Below are positions 1 to 11,933 of a stretch of DNA of 64,000 nt, piece after piece. The stretch comes from Macrostomum hystrix. Taxonomy: Eukaryota; Platyhelminthes; Macrostomidae. A model generated the notes under the pieces. The model saw only the letters and a list, made by a program, of their open reading frames with translations. It was not told where the DNA came from and did not search any database. Each line of letters starts with the position of its first letter. The stretch's first letter is position 1. Location of the stretch: the NCBI GenBank assembly GCA_950097015.1, contig CATNEN010000029.1:2300001-2364000 (forward strand), written 5' to 3'. A program made the translations under genes and the position numbers.

Positions 1-175
1 AGCAAAATAGTGGCTTATATAGATGTCCGGGATCCGTTACGGGTGCAGAAATTTATGGGATTAAATCAGTCTGTTTCAAAACGCAGCGGAAATTGCAGAT
101 TCCAATTCCCATTTTATATATACCTCTGACGATGTTTATTGTCAGGAACTGATTCACAGGGAAGCGATTGAAGTC
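1..175. other. Non-coding flank, nothing recognised
   Basis: Mixed-composition sequence leading into the first minisatellite. I see no open frame, RNA gene or repeat that can be supported here. Confidence 0.4.
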
Positions 176-496
176 AGCGGAGAGAGTGATAGAGGAGAGA
201 GCGGGAACCGACAACGGAGAGAGCGGGTACCGACAACGGAGAGGGTACCGACAACGGAGAGAGAGCGGGTACCGACAACGGAGAGGGTACCGACAACTGA
301 GAGAGCGGTATCGACAACGGAGAGAGCGGGTACCGACAACTGAGAGAGCGGTATCGACAACGGAGAGAGCGGGTACCGACAACGGAGAGAGCGGGTACCG
401 ACAACGGAGAGAGCGGGTACCGACAACGGAGAGAGCGGGTACCGACAACGGAGAGGGTACCGACAACGGAGAGGGTACCGACAACGGAGAGGGAGA
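176..496. repeat. Minisatellite, 18/22-bp units
   Basis: About 15 tandem copies of a unit built on the core GGTACCGACAACGGAGAG. Units alternate between 22 bp (with an extra AGCG) and 18 bp, and some carry CAACTGAG instead of CAACGGAG. All frames stay open through the array on both strands, so the peptides predicted here are repeat artefacts. Confidence 0.9.
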
Positions 497-1524
497 GTGC
501 GTACAGCGGTGGAGAGAAGCCAGAGTCACATGTTGGCAGCACAGGTCGCTGATTAGCATGAATCCCGATTGAACGATGAATGTTTAGTTGGCACTCGACT
601 TGATCTGTTAGCTTAAGAAAATTCTGTTTTATTCACACCTTCCCGACATGAGGACTCTTTGTAGCTCTTCAACACTGGCTTGTTGATGCTGCAGCTGAAG
701 AAAGTCGAGACCAAAACTATGGTCTCTCGCCTGGCAGTCTCAAACAATTATTGATTTATTCTTTCGTTGGGGGACACTTAACGTCTAACTCAGAGTCGAA
801 AATTTCTTAATCCACAGCCCCGGGTTTCCGTGCGGATTACTGCTCGGAATTTCAGCTGGAGGCGCCACTTAGGTGGGAGCTGTGATCAGCGCCAGCAAGG
901 GTCATTCAGCTCCAACTCTTTTGCCGAAAAAAATGTTTTTGCCTACAGTTCCAAACCAACTTTTTCCTTCTCTATTTGCTGACAAAAAAACTTCTCTACA
1001 TAGCAAAGCCCAGGCCGCTGCCACCGCCTGCTCCGATGCCTCGGCTGACTCTCGATCTTCTTAACTCTCCCTCGCCTGTACCTGTCTCCTCCCGACTGAG
1101 AATACACGCGAACAAAAGCACTGAAATCGATCGAGCAAGGAAGGAACAAGGGTTGAATAACACGCGGCCTCCATAACTCCATAGCCACAGTGTTTTACAA
1201 AGAAGCCTATGTAGCAGTGCCGGGTCAGTTTGCAATGCTCTTGTTGTATCTGGGCTGAAAATCTGTGAGTAGCCAATCAGAAAGATTGAGATCTTAAGGC
1301 TAACGAGCCAGCCAACCAATGGCATTGGTTTTGCTCTGCAGAATTTAGCATTACAAAAGAGCAGGAAGCGCCAGTCACTGCCTGCTTTGCGCCAGCGGTT
1401 CGGGTCGAGATAAATAGAAATAAAAGATTGGAGACAGTTTTCTGATTTAATCGCACCGATATTTCTGGGTTAAGCGAACCTTGGCTTGTCAAAGAAAGCG
1501 AAACGTTGAAAAGTTTCGGCTGGC
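497..1524. other. Putative 5' flank of the GPCR gene
   Basis: No protein-coding exon is supported in this kilobase. It lies directly upstream of the predicted first GPCR exon and should contain its promoter and 5' UTR. I see no clear TATA box close to the start codon. Short overlapping frames around 870-1325 lack any recognisable domain. Confidence 0.35.
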
Positions 1525-4500
1525 ATGGAGGGCAATGCAACGACCAGCGGCGGGTAAGTTTGTTTACGCAAAGCGACAGACGGATGCATGCAATGTCTAG
1601 TCTAGTCTAGTTGTTCTATTCTCGCGTATAGCGTAGACTTTTACAGAATGATTTCAAATGTGAATGCGAGAATCGGCATTTATACTGAAAATAGGCAATC
1701 GAATCAGGCGAAAGGTGGCTTCAAAATATTCGTCACATTTTCCCTTCTCCTACTATGAAATAGTGAGATCCGAAACAATTGGCTCAAGATAAAAGCTAAT
1801 AGTTGGCTTTCATTGTCGAAAGATTTTGCTATATGTGATATTTTCTGCAAGTAACCATCTATATACCTGTTTACTTTTTAGGCTTTTGTATTTGAGCATA
1901 GCTTGAGCAAACCGAGTCTGAGTGGGCCGTTTTCATGAAATGCTATCCAATGTCTTCAAATCTGAGCAAATGGCTGGCCCGACTTGGAAATCTGTCAAAT
2001 CTAAATTATCGATCGATTTTGAGAAGCACTAGCGGTCTTAATTGAGCACATGCAGATCTTAGGACACATTAGGGATCTTGAGACAGGTTAGGGATCTTGT
2101 GACGTACAGGTTAGGAATTTTGAGACATATTAGGGATCCTGAAACAGGTTAGGGATCTTCAGACAGGTTAGGGATCTTGAGACATATTAGGGATCTTGAG
2201 ACAGGTTAGGGATCTTGAGACACATTAGGGATCTTGAGACACATTAGGGATCTTCAGACACATTAGGGATCTTGAGACATATTAGGGATCTTCAGACACA
2301 TTAGGGATCTTGAGACATATTAGGGATCCTGAGACATATAAGGGATCCTGAGACAGGTTAGGGATCTTGAGACATATTAGGGATCCTGAGACATATAAGG
2401 GATCCTGAGACAGGTTAGGGATCTTGAGACAGGTTAGGGATCTTCAGACACATTAGGAATCTTGAGACACATTAGGGATCTTGAGACACATTAGGGATCT
2501 TGAGACACATTAGGGATCTTGAGACACATTAGGGATCTTGAGACACATTAGGGATCTTGAGACAGGTTAGGGATCTTGAGACACATTAGGGATCTTGAGA
2601 CACATCAGGGATCTTGAGACACATCAGGGATCTTGAGATACATTAGGGATCTTGACACAGGTTAGGGATCTTGAGACACATTAGGGATCTTGAGACACAT
2701 CAGGGATCTTGAGACACATCAGGGATCTTGAGACACATCAGGGATCTTGAGACACATTAGGGATCTTGAGACACATTAGGGATCTTGAGACACATCAGGG
2801 ATCTTGAGACACATTAGGGATCTTGAGACAGGTTAGGGATCTTGAGACACATTAGGGATCTTGAGACACATCAGGGATCTTGAGACACATTAGGGATCTT
2901 GAGACAGGTTAGGGATCTTGACACAGGTTAGGGATCTTGAGACACATTAGGGATCTTGAGACACATCAGGGATCTTGAGACACATCAGGGATCTTGAGAC
3001 ACATCAGGGATCTTGAGACACATTAGGGATCTTGAGACACATTAGGGATCTTGAGACACATCAGGGATCTTGAGACACATCAGGGATCTTGAGACACATT
3101 AGGGATCTTGAGACACATTAGGGATCTTGAGACACATCAGGGATCTTGAGACACATTAGGGATCTTGAGACAGGTTAGGGATCTTGAGACACATTAGGGA
3201 TCTTGAGACACATCAGGGATCTTGAGACACATTAGGGATCTTGAGACACATCAGGGATCTTGAGACACATCAGGGATCTTGAGACACATTAGGGATCTTG
3301 AGACAGGTTAGGGATCTTGAGACAGGTTAGGGATCTTGAGACAGGTTAGGGATCTTGAGACAGGTTAGGGATCTTGAGACAGGTTAGGGATCTTGAGACA
3401 CATCAGGGATCTTGAGACACATTAGGGATCTTGAGACACATTAGGGATCTTGAGACACATCAGGGATCTTGAGACACATTAGGGATCTTCAGACACATTA
3501 GGGTTCTTGAGGAGCATTAGGGGCTTCAAAAAACACCGCAGATCTTGAGAAGCTCCGGGAACATTGTGCACTGTTCACATTTTTATAAAAAACACTCGGA
3601 AAAGAAGGCTGGAGCTGCGGAAGTGTTGTCACCCCTGTTCTCGCCCTATCTATAGCCGAGTTCGTCAGGCGTGGCCCATCATCTTTTCCAACACCCCCCT
3701 AAGGCCGTCTTCAATTGATTTTCCGTCTGAGGGGAAGCCGGGCGGACAGCGGGGCAGGAGTGGGTCAGCCGTGGTCGAATTCAATTGAATTCGCGAGTCC
3801 CCAAGGACGCAGTCTTATTTCGATGGGAATTGGGGATGGGCCAAGCAGCATCCCCTCGCGCGCCGTCCCATCCACAACAGGACCATCCCCCGGCTGCTAA
3901 TCCATGTCAGAAGCTGGTCGCTAATCCTGGAACCTTTTTCTTCCTGCCTCCTGTTGGCTGCTTGTTGTTGAAAGTTCCGCAAAGTTGTGAAAGCCAATGC
4001 GCTCAAATGACTCAAAGTACAACCGAGAAGTTTAGCCCTTGGGGCATGGCTGCCCGTTCACAGTTGGCCTTTAATGAAACTTTTCGCATTTTTTTAGTCA
4101 CTGAGGCGGTTGAGAAAAAGCGGAAATAAAGAAATCAGAAGCAGTCCCACCTCACCCCGCGGCCATGAGTTCGATAGAGAACTAAATTGAAAGGGAAGTG
4201 GCATAATTATGGGATGGAAATGCCCCCCCCCTGCTTGTCACTGCGGAGACTTGTCACAGTTGACTTTCACTGGAGAGCAGTGGTTTCCAACTAGGATTTA
4301 GAAGAGACTCACGACCCCCTGTCGACTCTTGTTGGAAGCTTCTCTGATGCGGCTGCTGCGGCCAGTAATTTTCCTTGCCCTCTGTGATCAGGTCGGGCTA
4401 GCTTCTGCTTCTGCTTAGATCTGCAGTGACCTAACGAAGCGAATTTACTTTTTTTTCCGGCAAGCGAGCTTCAGTGCAACAGTTTGTCCAAGGAATGCGA

Positions 4501-7500
4501 AACTAAAATAACAACTGGTATAACTAACTGATCCGTACGAGCACCGATTTTCGTCCAGGGAACAATCCCATTTGAACAGGGGATTGGCAAAATGGAGGCA
4601 ATCTATAAAGTGTGATCTCGGAAATATGGGATCTTGACACAGTGGGATCTAGACAAAGTGGGATCTAGACAAAGTGGGATCTAGACAAAGTGGGATCTAT
4701 ACAAAGTGGGATCTAGACAAAGTGTGATCTCGGAAATATGGGATCTTGACACAGTGGGATCTAGACAAAGTGGGATCTAGACAAAGTGGGATCTAGACAA
4801 AGTGGGATCTATACAAAGTGGGATCTAGACAAAGTGGGATCTAGACAAAGTGGGATCTAGACAAAGTGGGATCTAGACAAAGTGGGATCTAGACAAAGTG
4901 GGATCTAGACAAATGGATATTGACACAGTGGGATGTGGGATGTTGAGAACATAATATTTTGAAAATATGGCATGTTGAAAACATGGGATATCGAAAACTT
5001 GGGATCTAGCGAGCATGGAATCTTTCTCACACAATCTCGATGCTCTCCTAAGCATGAAGCAAATTCTGGAGATCTCCTCAAACAACTTCTACGTTTTCCG
5101 GTCAGCTCACCCAAAGCGGGCATTTGTCTTAACTTGTCGCACTGCTTTCATCTGCAGTGACAATTGCATTTCCTTTTAGTCTTTGCATCCCACACCGGCT
5201 AGAACCATCCGTCCCTTCCGGTCCCGGGGGTCAGTACTCAGCCTGAGTTCTAATTACGGTGCAATAATTGTCATGCTGTTCCTAGCAATTTGATTTCGTT
5301 TCCAAAATCCCAAATCCTATTTGCTTCCTTAACCATAATTCGCTTCCCGAATCCCCATTTGTTTCCCGAATCCCCGTTTGATTCCCGAATCCAAATTTGA
5401 TTCCCGAATCCCCGTTTGTTTCCCGAATCCCCATTCGCTTTCCAAATCCTCATTCCTTTCCCGAATGCCTATCGTTTCCTATCTGCAAATCCCAAAATAG
5501 TACTACAGACGTAAAACCCTGCAATTAGTTGAGCAATTCAAGTTTTCCACAATCTAATGTCTCGTAATGCGTAGACAATCGCTCAGGAAAATGACAGACG
5601 CTTCTTGGCAAAAGATGCCTATGGTTTTTTGCTTTTCTCTTGCTTCGGGACGGCCCATTCACAATGCCCTACTCGCTGAGGCTATTAATTATGGTCCACT
5701 TTCCCTTGCAATCAAATAGCTGGCTTACTTCGGAAGCCATTGGCATGTAATTAGATGGCAGCTCATGCTGTCTCTGAAGTCACGATGCAGTCATGAAGCG
5801 ATTCGCTGTGAGATTGGAATTATTTCCCGGGTTTTAGCAAAGGTTGAATCTTAGTGGCTTAATCGTTGATCAAATAATTGATGCTCTCAGCTTTGTTGTA
5901 TAGATTGTGAAAGGTGAGACTCAATAGAAATATAAATAATTGGGAATAATTGAGATATTGGCACTGCTCAGGTATATTTAGTCAAGGACTTTCAAATAGA
6001 GAGTTAAGAAATGAGTTTAAGATTAAACCAGGTGACGGGCCTGATTTATGGGAGTCAGCTTGATGGGTGTCAGATTGATGGGTGTCAGATTGATGGGTGT
6101 CAGATTGATGGGTGTCAGATTGATGGGTGTCAGATTGATGGGTGTCAGATTGATGGGTGTCAGATTGATGGGTGTCAGATTGATGGGTGTCAGATTGATG
6201 GGTGTCAGATTGATGGGTGTCAGATTGATGGGTGTCAGATTGATGGGTGTCAGATTGATGGGTGTCAGATTGATGGGTGTCAGATTGATGGGTGTCAGGC
6301 TGATTGGTGACATTACATTAATAACTGCCAACTTTGTTGCTGACATAGCGGCATCAAGGACCTGCTGCCTGGCTTGATCATCCTGGAGATCGCCTTGGCT
6401 GCACTGATCGCCCTATTCGGCATCGCAGGCAACATCCTGACCATCTTGGTGCTGCGGGTGCCCAACCTGCGCCAGACCAGCACGGCGTTCTACTTCGCCG
6501 CCCTGGCCTCCGTGGACATCCTGGTGCTGCTGATCGGGCCCACCGTGAAGGCAGTCTCGGCTGCCGTGTTTGAATCCGAGCGGCACATCCGTGACACCAG
6601 CATGCTGAGCTGCAAGCTCATCCTCTATGTCAACTATTCGTCATCACAGATCAGCGCCTGGGTGCTGGTGGCTGTCACTATCGACCGCGCCATCTGGGTG
6701 CTTCTGCCGTTCAAGGCCCGTCAGGTCTGCACCGTCAGGCGCGCTGCCATTGTCCTGGCGGTCATCTGCACCCTTATCTGCTGCATCAACACTCAGGTGC
6801 GACAGTGTCTTGGGACTGCTGCCTCGCCTGATGTCACACTCACCTGAGGTCACACTCACCTGAGGTCACACTCACCTGAGGTCACACTCACCTGAGGTCA
6901 CACTCACCTGATGCCACACTACTCACCTGATACACCACCTGAGGTCACACTCACCTGATGCCACACTCACCAGAGGTCACACTCACCCACCTGATGTCAC
7001 ATGGATGGGGAACTAATTTCCAAAGAAGACAATGAGCATGAAAGAGAATGGCAAGTGTGCCAGTTAATTTTCTACCTGGATTAGTACAGAAAATATTCCC
7101 TTCTGCAGAAAAACCTCAAAAGTGCACTTAGCCGTGTAATTCACTAGCTACCAGTGATGCGCACAAAGGGTAAAGTTTTCTTTTAGCATAGCACACGAAT
7201 TGAGCAGTTGCGTCTGTAGGAAAGCCCTCTTTGTGCCAATTGATATTGTTATTCCTTTCAGCTCCGCAAAAAAAGGAGATTCACTAAAATCGATAAGGTT
7301 CCCAATATAACTGCCTTCTTTCTGACTTCCAAGTCTTCTGCTTGCATTCAGAGCTCCAAAGTGGCGTCGTGATCCAAATCCTTCAAACGATTTCTGTTTG
7401 AAAGCTGTGTCATGTCGTATTGAAGAGTTTGAAACGATTTTCTGCAGACAGCATAGAAATGCAATTTGCTTAACTCTGACTAAAATCGATCCTAATAATT

Positions 7501-8409
7501 TAAGGACAATTTGTTTAGACTCTTGCCCTAGTGCAAAATGCAAATCTAGATCGTTATGAAATTCGGAATATAATTTTTTTCGGATTATGAAATTAAGGGG
7601 TATATGAAATATTAAGGCTATGAAATTTAGTTGAAATGAAAATGCCATATTCTGAGTTTCTCGGCCATTAACTCACACAGGTGCTGATGTCCGCGAACCT
7701 CGGTCCGGGCAATGCAACACAGAAGTGTCACCTGCACTATTCGATAATGCGGCACGCCTACGTGTCTTATATCGACCCGGGCCTGGTGACAATCGGGCCA
7801 TTCCTAATCATGCTGGCCGCCAACCTGTTGATTATTAGGAAACTCCGACAGGTGCGCGCGCGCCGGGAGACCAGCCTGAATAAGCAGAGGCGCGGAGACT
7901 CCGGCCGCAATCTGACTAAAATGCTGCTGTGCACCAATTTCTTCTACCTGTTCTCCTCACTGCCCTACCTGCTCATCATGCGGCTGCTGAATGAGAAACG
8001 ACCCGAGATAATGAAACGGCCAGCTTTAATGAACTTTGTCTACCTGATCCAAGGCCTGTGCTATTCGCTGTTCAATCTCAACTACGCCATCCACTTTCTG
8101 CTCTACTGCTTGGCTGGGCCGGCCTTCAAGGCGGAGGCCTTCCGCATTCTCGGCATTCGGCAGGCCGGGGGTCAGGGGCAAGGCACCTGCAGCGGCACGG
8201 CCGGCGGAGGCGGGGAACGGAGCCGAGCTGGAGCCAACACCTGCGACGTCGAAGAGAGCAGTTATCAGCAGCAGCAGCGGCAGCAGCAGCGGCAGCAGCA
8301 GCAGCAGCAGCAGCAGCAGCGCGGCCACGGAGAGGAGATGGAACTGCTTCCGGTGACAGCGGAAACTAACAATGATGATCGGAGAGTTGAAAATTCGGAC
8401 GATATGTGA
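1525..8409 (+). CDS. Rhodopsin-class (class A) GPCR, probably peptide-type
   Basis: Three exons: 1525-1553, 6349-6796, 7681-8409, giving 401 residues. Exon 1 ends in phase 2 at a GTAAGT donor and exon 2 supplies the missing base; exon 2 to exon 3 is phase 0 across CAG|GTGCGA. The short extracellular N-terminus has an N-A-T glycosylation sequon, and a second lies in extracellular loop 2. Predicted helices: TM1 19-44 (GN motif), TM2 53-78, TM3 98-122 starting at Cys98, DRA (122-124) in place of DRY, TM4 ending near 159, loop-2 Cys175, TM5 188-211, TM6 237-259, TM7 276-303 with NLNY where NPxxY is usual. Cys98-Cys175 should form the class A disulphide. The tail is Gly-rich, then poly-Gln. An AATAAA lies at 8481. 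Ligand unknown; TM7 resembles FMRFamide-receptor-like families, which is inference. Confidence 0.85.
2061..3513. repeat. Minisatellite, 19-bp unit (about 75 copies)
   Basis: The unit is GGGATCTTGAGACACATTA, with ACAGGTTA, ACATATTA and ACACATCA variants. It lies in intron 1 of the GPCR gene. Variant units recur in blocks, for example runs of ACACATCA and of ACAGGTTA near 3300-3400, which suggests growth by block duplication. Confidence 0.95.
3514..4608. other. Intron 1 unique sequence
   Basis: Non-repetitive part of GPCR intron 1. Several overlapping frames occur around 3560-4130, but none has a domain, codon bias like the GPCR exons, or splice sites in phase. An 18-bp palindrome with two EcoRI sites lies at 3776-3793. 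Confidence 0.4.
4609..4914. repeat. Minisatellite, 16-bp unit with 112-bp higher-order period
   Basis: The basic unit is AGTGGGATCTAGACAA. The variant block beginning AGTGTGATCTCGGAAAT at 4609 recurs at 4721, a spacing of 112 bp, which is seven basic units. The GGGATCT core is shared with the 19-bp array at 2061-3513, so the two may be related. Confidence 0.9.
5331..5465. repeat. Minisatellite, 18-bp unit
   Basis: About seven degenerate copies of ATTCGCTTCCCGAATCCC within GPCR intron 1. Confidence 0.8.
5466..6056. other. Intron 1 unique sequence
   Basis: AT-rich intronic sequence between two arrays, with no coding or RNA signal that I can support. Confidence 0.4.
6057..6303. repeat. Minisatellite, perfect 15-bp unit (about 16 copies)
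   Basis: Nearly identical copies of TGATGGGTGTCAGAT lie 46 bp upstream of GPCR exon 2. Because 15 is a multiple of three, several frames stay open on both strands and translate to short peptide repeats; these are artefacts. The near-absence of variants implies recent expansion. Confidence 0.95.
6829..7004. repeat. Minisatellite, 16-bp unit in GPCR intron 2
   Basis: About ten copies of AGGTCACACTCACCTG start 33 bp after the exon 2 donor. The reverse complement of each unit contains CAGGTGAGTG, a near-perfect 5' splice-site consensus, but on the strand opposite to the gene. A related CTCACCTGAG core occurs in the array at 14386-15036. Confidence 0.9.
8269..8321 (+). repeat. Coding CAG/CGG microsatellite
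   Basis: CAG-rich trinucleotide tract encoding the poly-Gln run in the cytoplasmic tail of the GPCR. It is interrupted by CGG codons. Confidence 0.85.
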
Positions 8410-8632
8410 AGGCTAACGCACTGAAGAGGGATTTCAAGAGACGAAATGGATTCAAACTTTATAATGAAGTTCAGTTATAAAATAAAATTTCTTTTTTCTC
8501 TAACTCACAGCGTATCTGAAGCAAAGCTCTAGCTATTATGTGGCACAAAGTACTCATTCGGTAGCTTTGGTTCATTTGTGCAACAATTATTTTATCTGCT
8601 TATATACGACCTTGTGGTCTGAGTTTCTGAAT

Positions 8633-8800
8633 TTTGACCTTGAGCAAGACAACTGAATTACTGATTGCTTCAGTTCAGCCAGCTGTGAAATGGCTGCGAT
8701 TTCTACTGGGTCCTCCCCAGTCCGCGGACTGATCAGCTGTACACAGCCTTTGGAAGCGCCGCTGTACCAATGGCTGTACAATTGGCCTAACTGGTCTAGG
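8633..8800 (+). mobile_element. Diverged SINE fragment (body without tRNA head)
   Basis: Shows the order found in the better copies at 63705 and 23219: a GAGCAAGACA segment, then TTGCTTCAGTTCAGCCAGCT, a CCCAGTCCGCGGACTG palindrome, a CAGCTGTACACAGCCTT block, and a final GGCCTAACTGG. The tRNA-like head is not recognisable. Confidence 0.65.
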
Positions 8801-9365
8801 TGAAATTTATATCTACTCTCTATTCTTTGACAATTTCTCATACTTGCGCATAACTGCAATATAATTGTGCGTAATTTTTCATTCGCTATTCTTGGATCAT
8901 GTCTTTTGAATATAGTAAACTGAGAATTGATGTCGTGAGAACTACACATTAGCGAGCCACTAAAGTACATTTCAATCAAAAGTAGAGAGTTAATGTTTAT
9001 AGATCACGTGGGAGAGTCATTTGTTCAATTCACTGTCTTTATCGCCAGACATATTCGTTAACTTACACTCAATGTACACGCTCTGATTCTCAGAGATTTA
9101 CATTGTGTACATTGTTTACCAATAGCTTTAACCCAATGTTGCTGCTTGCAAGCACCGCATCTAATCGATTTGAGACATTCAGTTTCACATCTGTGTAGCT
9201 TTATTTTCATTTTTGATATTCGGTACATAAAGAATTGCACATTTTTATCACTGCTGCTTAGGTAGATCACTGAATTCAATTTAGAGAGAAGCCTAACCTT
9301 TCACTTTCATTGGTCAACAAGGGATCGAGTTCTTGCTATTTTTAGAAAGCCCGGGAAACCCCGGT
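8801..9365. other. Intergenic, nothing recognised
   Basis: AT-rich spacer downstream of the GPCR gene. Minus-strand open stretches at 8587-8979 and 9058-9279 carry no recognisable domain, and the first overlaps the SINE fragment. Confidence 0.4.
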
Positions 9366-9440
9366 TGGATATCCATCACGTGACTGACCCCAGCCAATAA
9401 AATTTTTTAGGTGTTTTCCACTATATATAAATTCCGCGCC
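9366..9440 (+). promoter_or_regulatory. Promoter-like cluster: CACGTG, CCAAT, TATATATAA
   Basis: CATCACGTGAC (E-box), a GCCAATAAA motif and TATATATAAATT follow one another within about 60 bp. A frame of 61 codons starts at 9508, but its product is not recognised. Part of this cluster (ATCACGTGA, then a gACCCC-CAAT-AATAAA-like string) recurs at 9685-9735, so it could belong to a repeated element rather than a promoter. Confidence 0.25.
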
Positions 9441-9983
9441 ACCTAGTTACGCCGTCCTCGATCACTGTTGTTTGTTAAACTACTAATTACGTATTTTTTC
9501 ATTAAACATGTCATTTAAATCGAGCAGAAACTATGAGAGCGAAAGTTTTCTTCTAGTTGAATGCACAGTTCTTCGTAATACTATTTATTTTAAACGAAAA
9601 TATATTTTAAGCACAACTTATGGACCTAATCTGATGGAGAGAAGTTTTTTGCATAGTTTTATTTCTCTAATGCATCGTATAGCTATCACGTGATTGTGAT
9701 TAATTAGCGGGTCAGGACCCCAATCAATAAAGCTGTCAATAGATTTATTATCATGCCAAGCAATGCCATTTGGCCAATTTAACTGACTGCATATATTTTT
9801 ATTGTGGGAGCTGTGATACGGGCGGTAGAGAGAGGTCTCAGATAGGTAGGAAAAATCAGTAGAGAAAGAGAACATTAAAGGTAGATAAACATATCGAAGA
9901 ATACATACTTCAGTAGAAATTATGCTGAATCAACCTCATTGAGTTTAAAAGTTCATTAGATAGTAGAATACACCACGCATATA
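9441..9983. other. Intergenic, no supported gene
   Basis: Contains the short frame at 9508-9693 with no recognisable domain, and a second CACGTG-containing string near 9685. Confidence 0.35.
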
Positions 9984-10378
9984 ATGGAATCCATCCGACA
10001 GAGAATGGAATCCATCAGACAGAGAATAGAATCCATCAGACAGAGAATAGAATCCATCAGACAGAGAATGGAATCCATCCGACAGAGAATAGAATCCATC
10101 AGACAGAGAATGGAATCCATCAGACAGAGAATAGAATCCATGCGACAGAGAATAGAATCCATCAGACAGAGAATGGAATCCATCTGACAGAGAATGGAAT
10201 CCATCAGACAGAGAATGGAATCCATCTGACAGAGAATGGAATCCATCAGACAGAGAATGGAATCCATCTGACAGATTTCAATCTATCAGACAGACAGATG
10301 GGAATCCATCAGACAGATTAGAATCCATCAGACAGAAAGATGGGAATCCATCAGACAGATTTGAATCCAACAGACAGA
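9984..10378. repeat. Minisatellite, 21-bp unit
   Basis: The core GAATGGAATCCATCAGACAG repeats with a 21-bp period to about 10275, then degenerates into longer spacings to 10378. ATGG/ATAG and ATCAG/ATCTG/ATCCG variants alternate. The period is a multiple of three, so the open frames seen on both strands are artefacts. Confidence 0.9.
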
Positions 10379-11190
10379 ATAGACCAATAATACTGTCCCT
10401 CATATTTCAGTGCAAAAGCGCAATCAGCAAATTAGCTCGGTATACGCTCGTATGTGAGAACAAAGGTTGTAAACGATATTGTTATTGTTGGAGTCGGATG
10501 GTTAATGTTAGAATGGAAATTAATCTCTACTTTTCTCTTTCGCTCTCACAAGATTGATAACTCGATTGCAGACTAGAGAAAGTTCAAGCAGCAGCAGCAG
10601 CAGCAGCGGCAGCGGCAAGTTGATTGAATGTTAACCAGAAACCAGCGGTTGGCCACTATGTCAGTTGCGAGCAGGAACAAGATAAATTCAACAGCACAGC
10701 CTGCAGGACCCCGGTCAAACTTTTCCATTTCAATGGGCTCGGGAGCAAGCCGAAGGTTTACGCAGCTGCTGTCACTTATGGGAACTGGTTCTCCGACTTT
10801 GCCGGCCCGATCATTTTCTTGCTTTCCCGGATTTCTCCCATCGCACGAATTTCTCCCCCAAACGCCGGCTTTTTGACATTCTGAGGCTGCTTGGGCAGCA
10901 GGAAGATTAGTCCCATAGCAACAGTGGGATTTTCAAGCCTGGGGAGGATTCTAGTCGGACCACAATGAGCCCGCACCGGCGCACCACCTGGGCTGGATTG
11001 AGGATACCACCAGCCTTCATCTCTGCTTGGGCATCAGTGTGTTTTCGCCTATTTCAATCGCTGAAGAATTACGAATATTTTGTCGTGCGCGTGTGCCAAA
11101 CAGATGGGCTACTGTCACTAGAAACAGACGAGGGGGATAATTCTCCCCAGTTGGACATTGCGGTAAACTAATTGGCTAAAGGAACTAATG
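10379..11190. other. Intergenic, no supported gene
   Basis: Holds a short CAG/CGG microsatellite at 10591-10618 and two overlapping plus-strand frames (10624-10884, 10628-10876) that lack domains and phase-matched splice sites. Confidence 0.4.
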
Positions 11191-11394
11191 AACAGTGTGA
11201 GGGTGTTCGAGACGGAACAGGAGTAGAACAGGGTGAGGGTGTTAGAGACGGAACAGGAGTAGAACAGTGTGAGGGTGTTAGAGACGGAACAGGAGTGGAA
11301 CACGGTGAGGGTGTTAGAGACGGAACAGCAGTAGAACACGGTGAGGGTGTTAGAGACGGAACAGCAGTAGAACACGGTGAGGGTGTTAGAGATT
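11191..11394. repeat. Minisatellite, 36-bp unit (5-6 copies)
   Basis: The unit contains GTGAGGGTGTTAGAGACGGA followed by ACAG(G/C)AGT(A/G)GAACA. The 36-bp period keeps frames open on both strands; no other evidence of coding exists. Confidence 0.85.
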
Positions 11395-11933
11395 TCGGAC
11401 TGGAATTGAGACTAGCGACCATACACAGGCAGGGTTGCACCTTTGGGTACAGTGGTCATTGGTCACATTGGTCACGGGGAATTCACACTTCGACTTCAGG
11501 GGCTTCCATTTCGCTTGGCCAAGCGGAATCTGTGGCCCGGCTTCGCGCTTTAGACATGAAAAAGTACAGTCCGCCTGGCTGAGCATTTTAAGGCTGAGCA
11601 GAGCAGGCATGAGGTTCGGCAGAGGCTTATTAACAATTCTCGCTCTGAGTCGCAGTGGTGTTTGCAGATCATGAATGATGCAACGGTTTTAAAGTAATCG
11701 CAAACTATTCTTTGCTTCTTCGCCCACCTGTCTGCCCACCTTTTTTAGTTTACTCGTCTACGGAGAAGACTGAGGATAATGAGAAAGTATTTGATGCAGG
11801 TTTGAAACGGCTGTCTGTTTGAACAGAAGCTGGGAAGTAGGGCAAAGCTTTGAGGACCTTGAAAGTTTTTCTAAAAGAAGTTTTACCCTTTAAATCTATG
11901 CTAAATAAAATGGGAAAACTAAGTTGTTTAAAT
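11395..11933. other. Intergenic, nothing recognised
   Basis: Moderate-GC sequence between arrays. Short overlapping frames on both strands show no family features. Confidence 0.35.

Noticed and set aside
2061..3513. TTAGGG in every unit suggesting an interstitial telomere
   Set aside because: TTAGGG occurs once per 19-bp unit and never in tandem, so it is part of the minisatellite consensus.
3564..4129. Overlapping frames of 61-114 codons in GPCR intron 1
   Set aside because: No domains, frames overlap one another, and the direct exon 1 to exon 2 junction already matches in phase.
7148..7648. 166-codon minus-strand open frame in GPCR intron 2
   Set aside because: No domain or exon-like base composition; it lies antisense within an intron defined by phase-matched exons.
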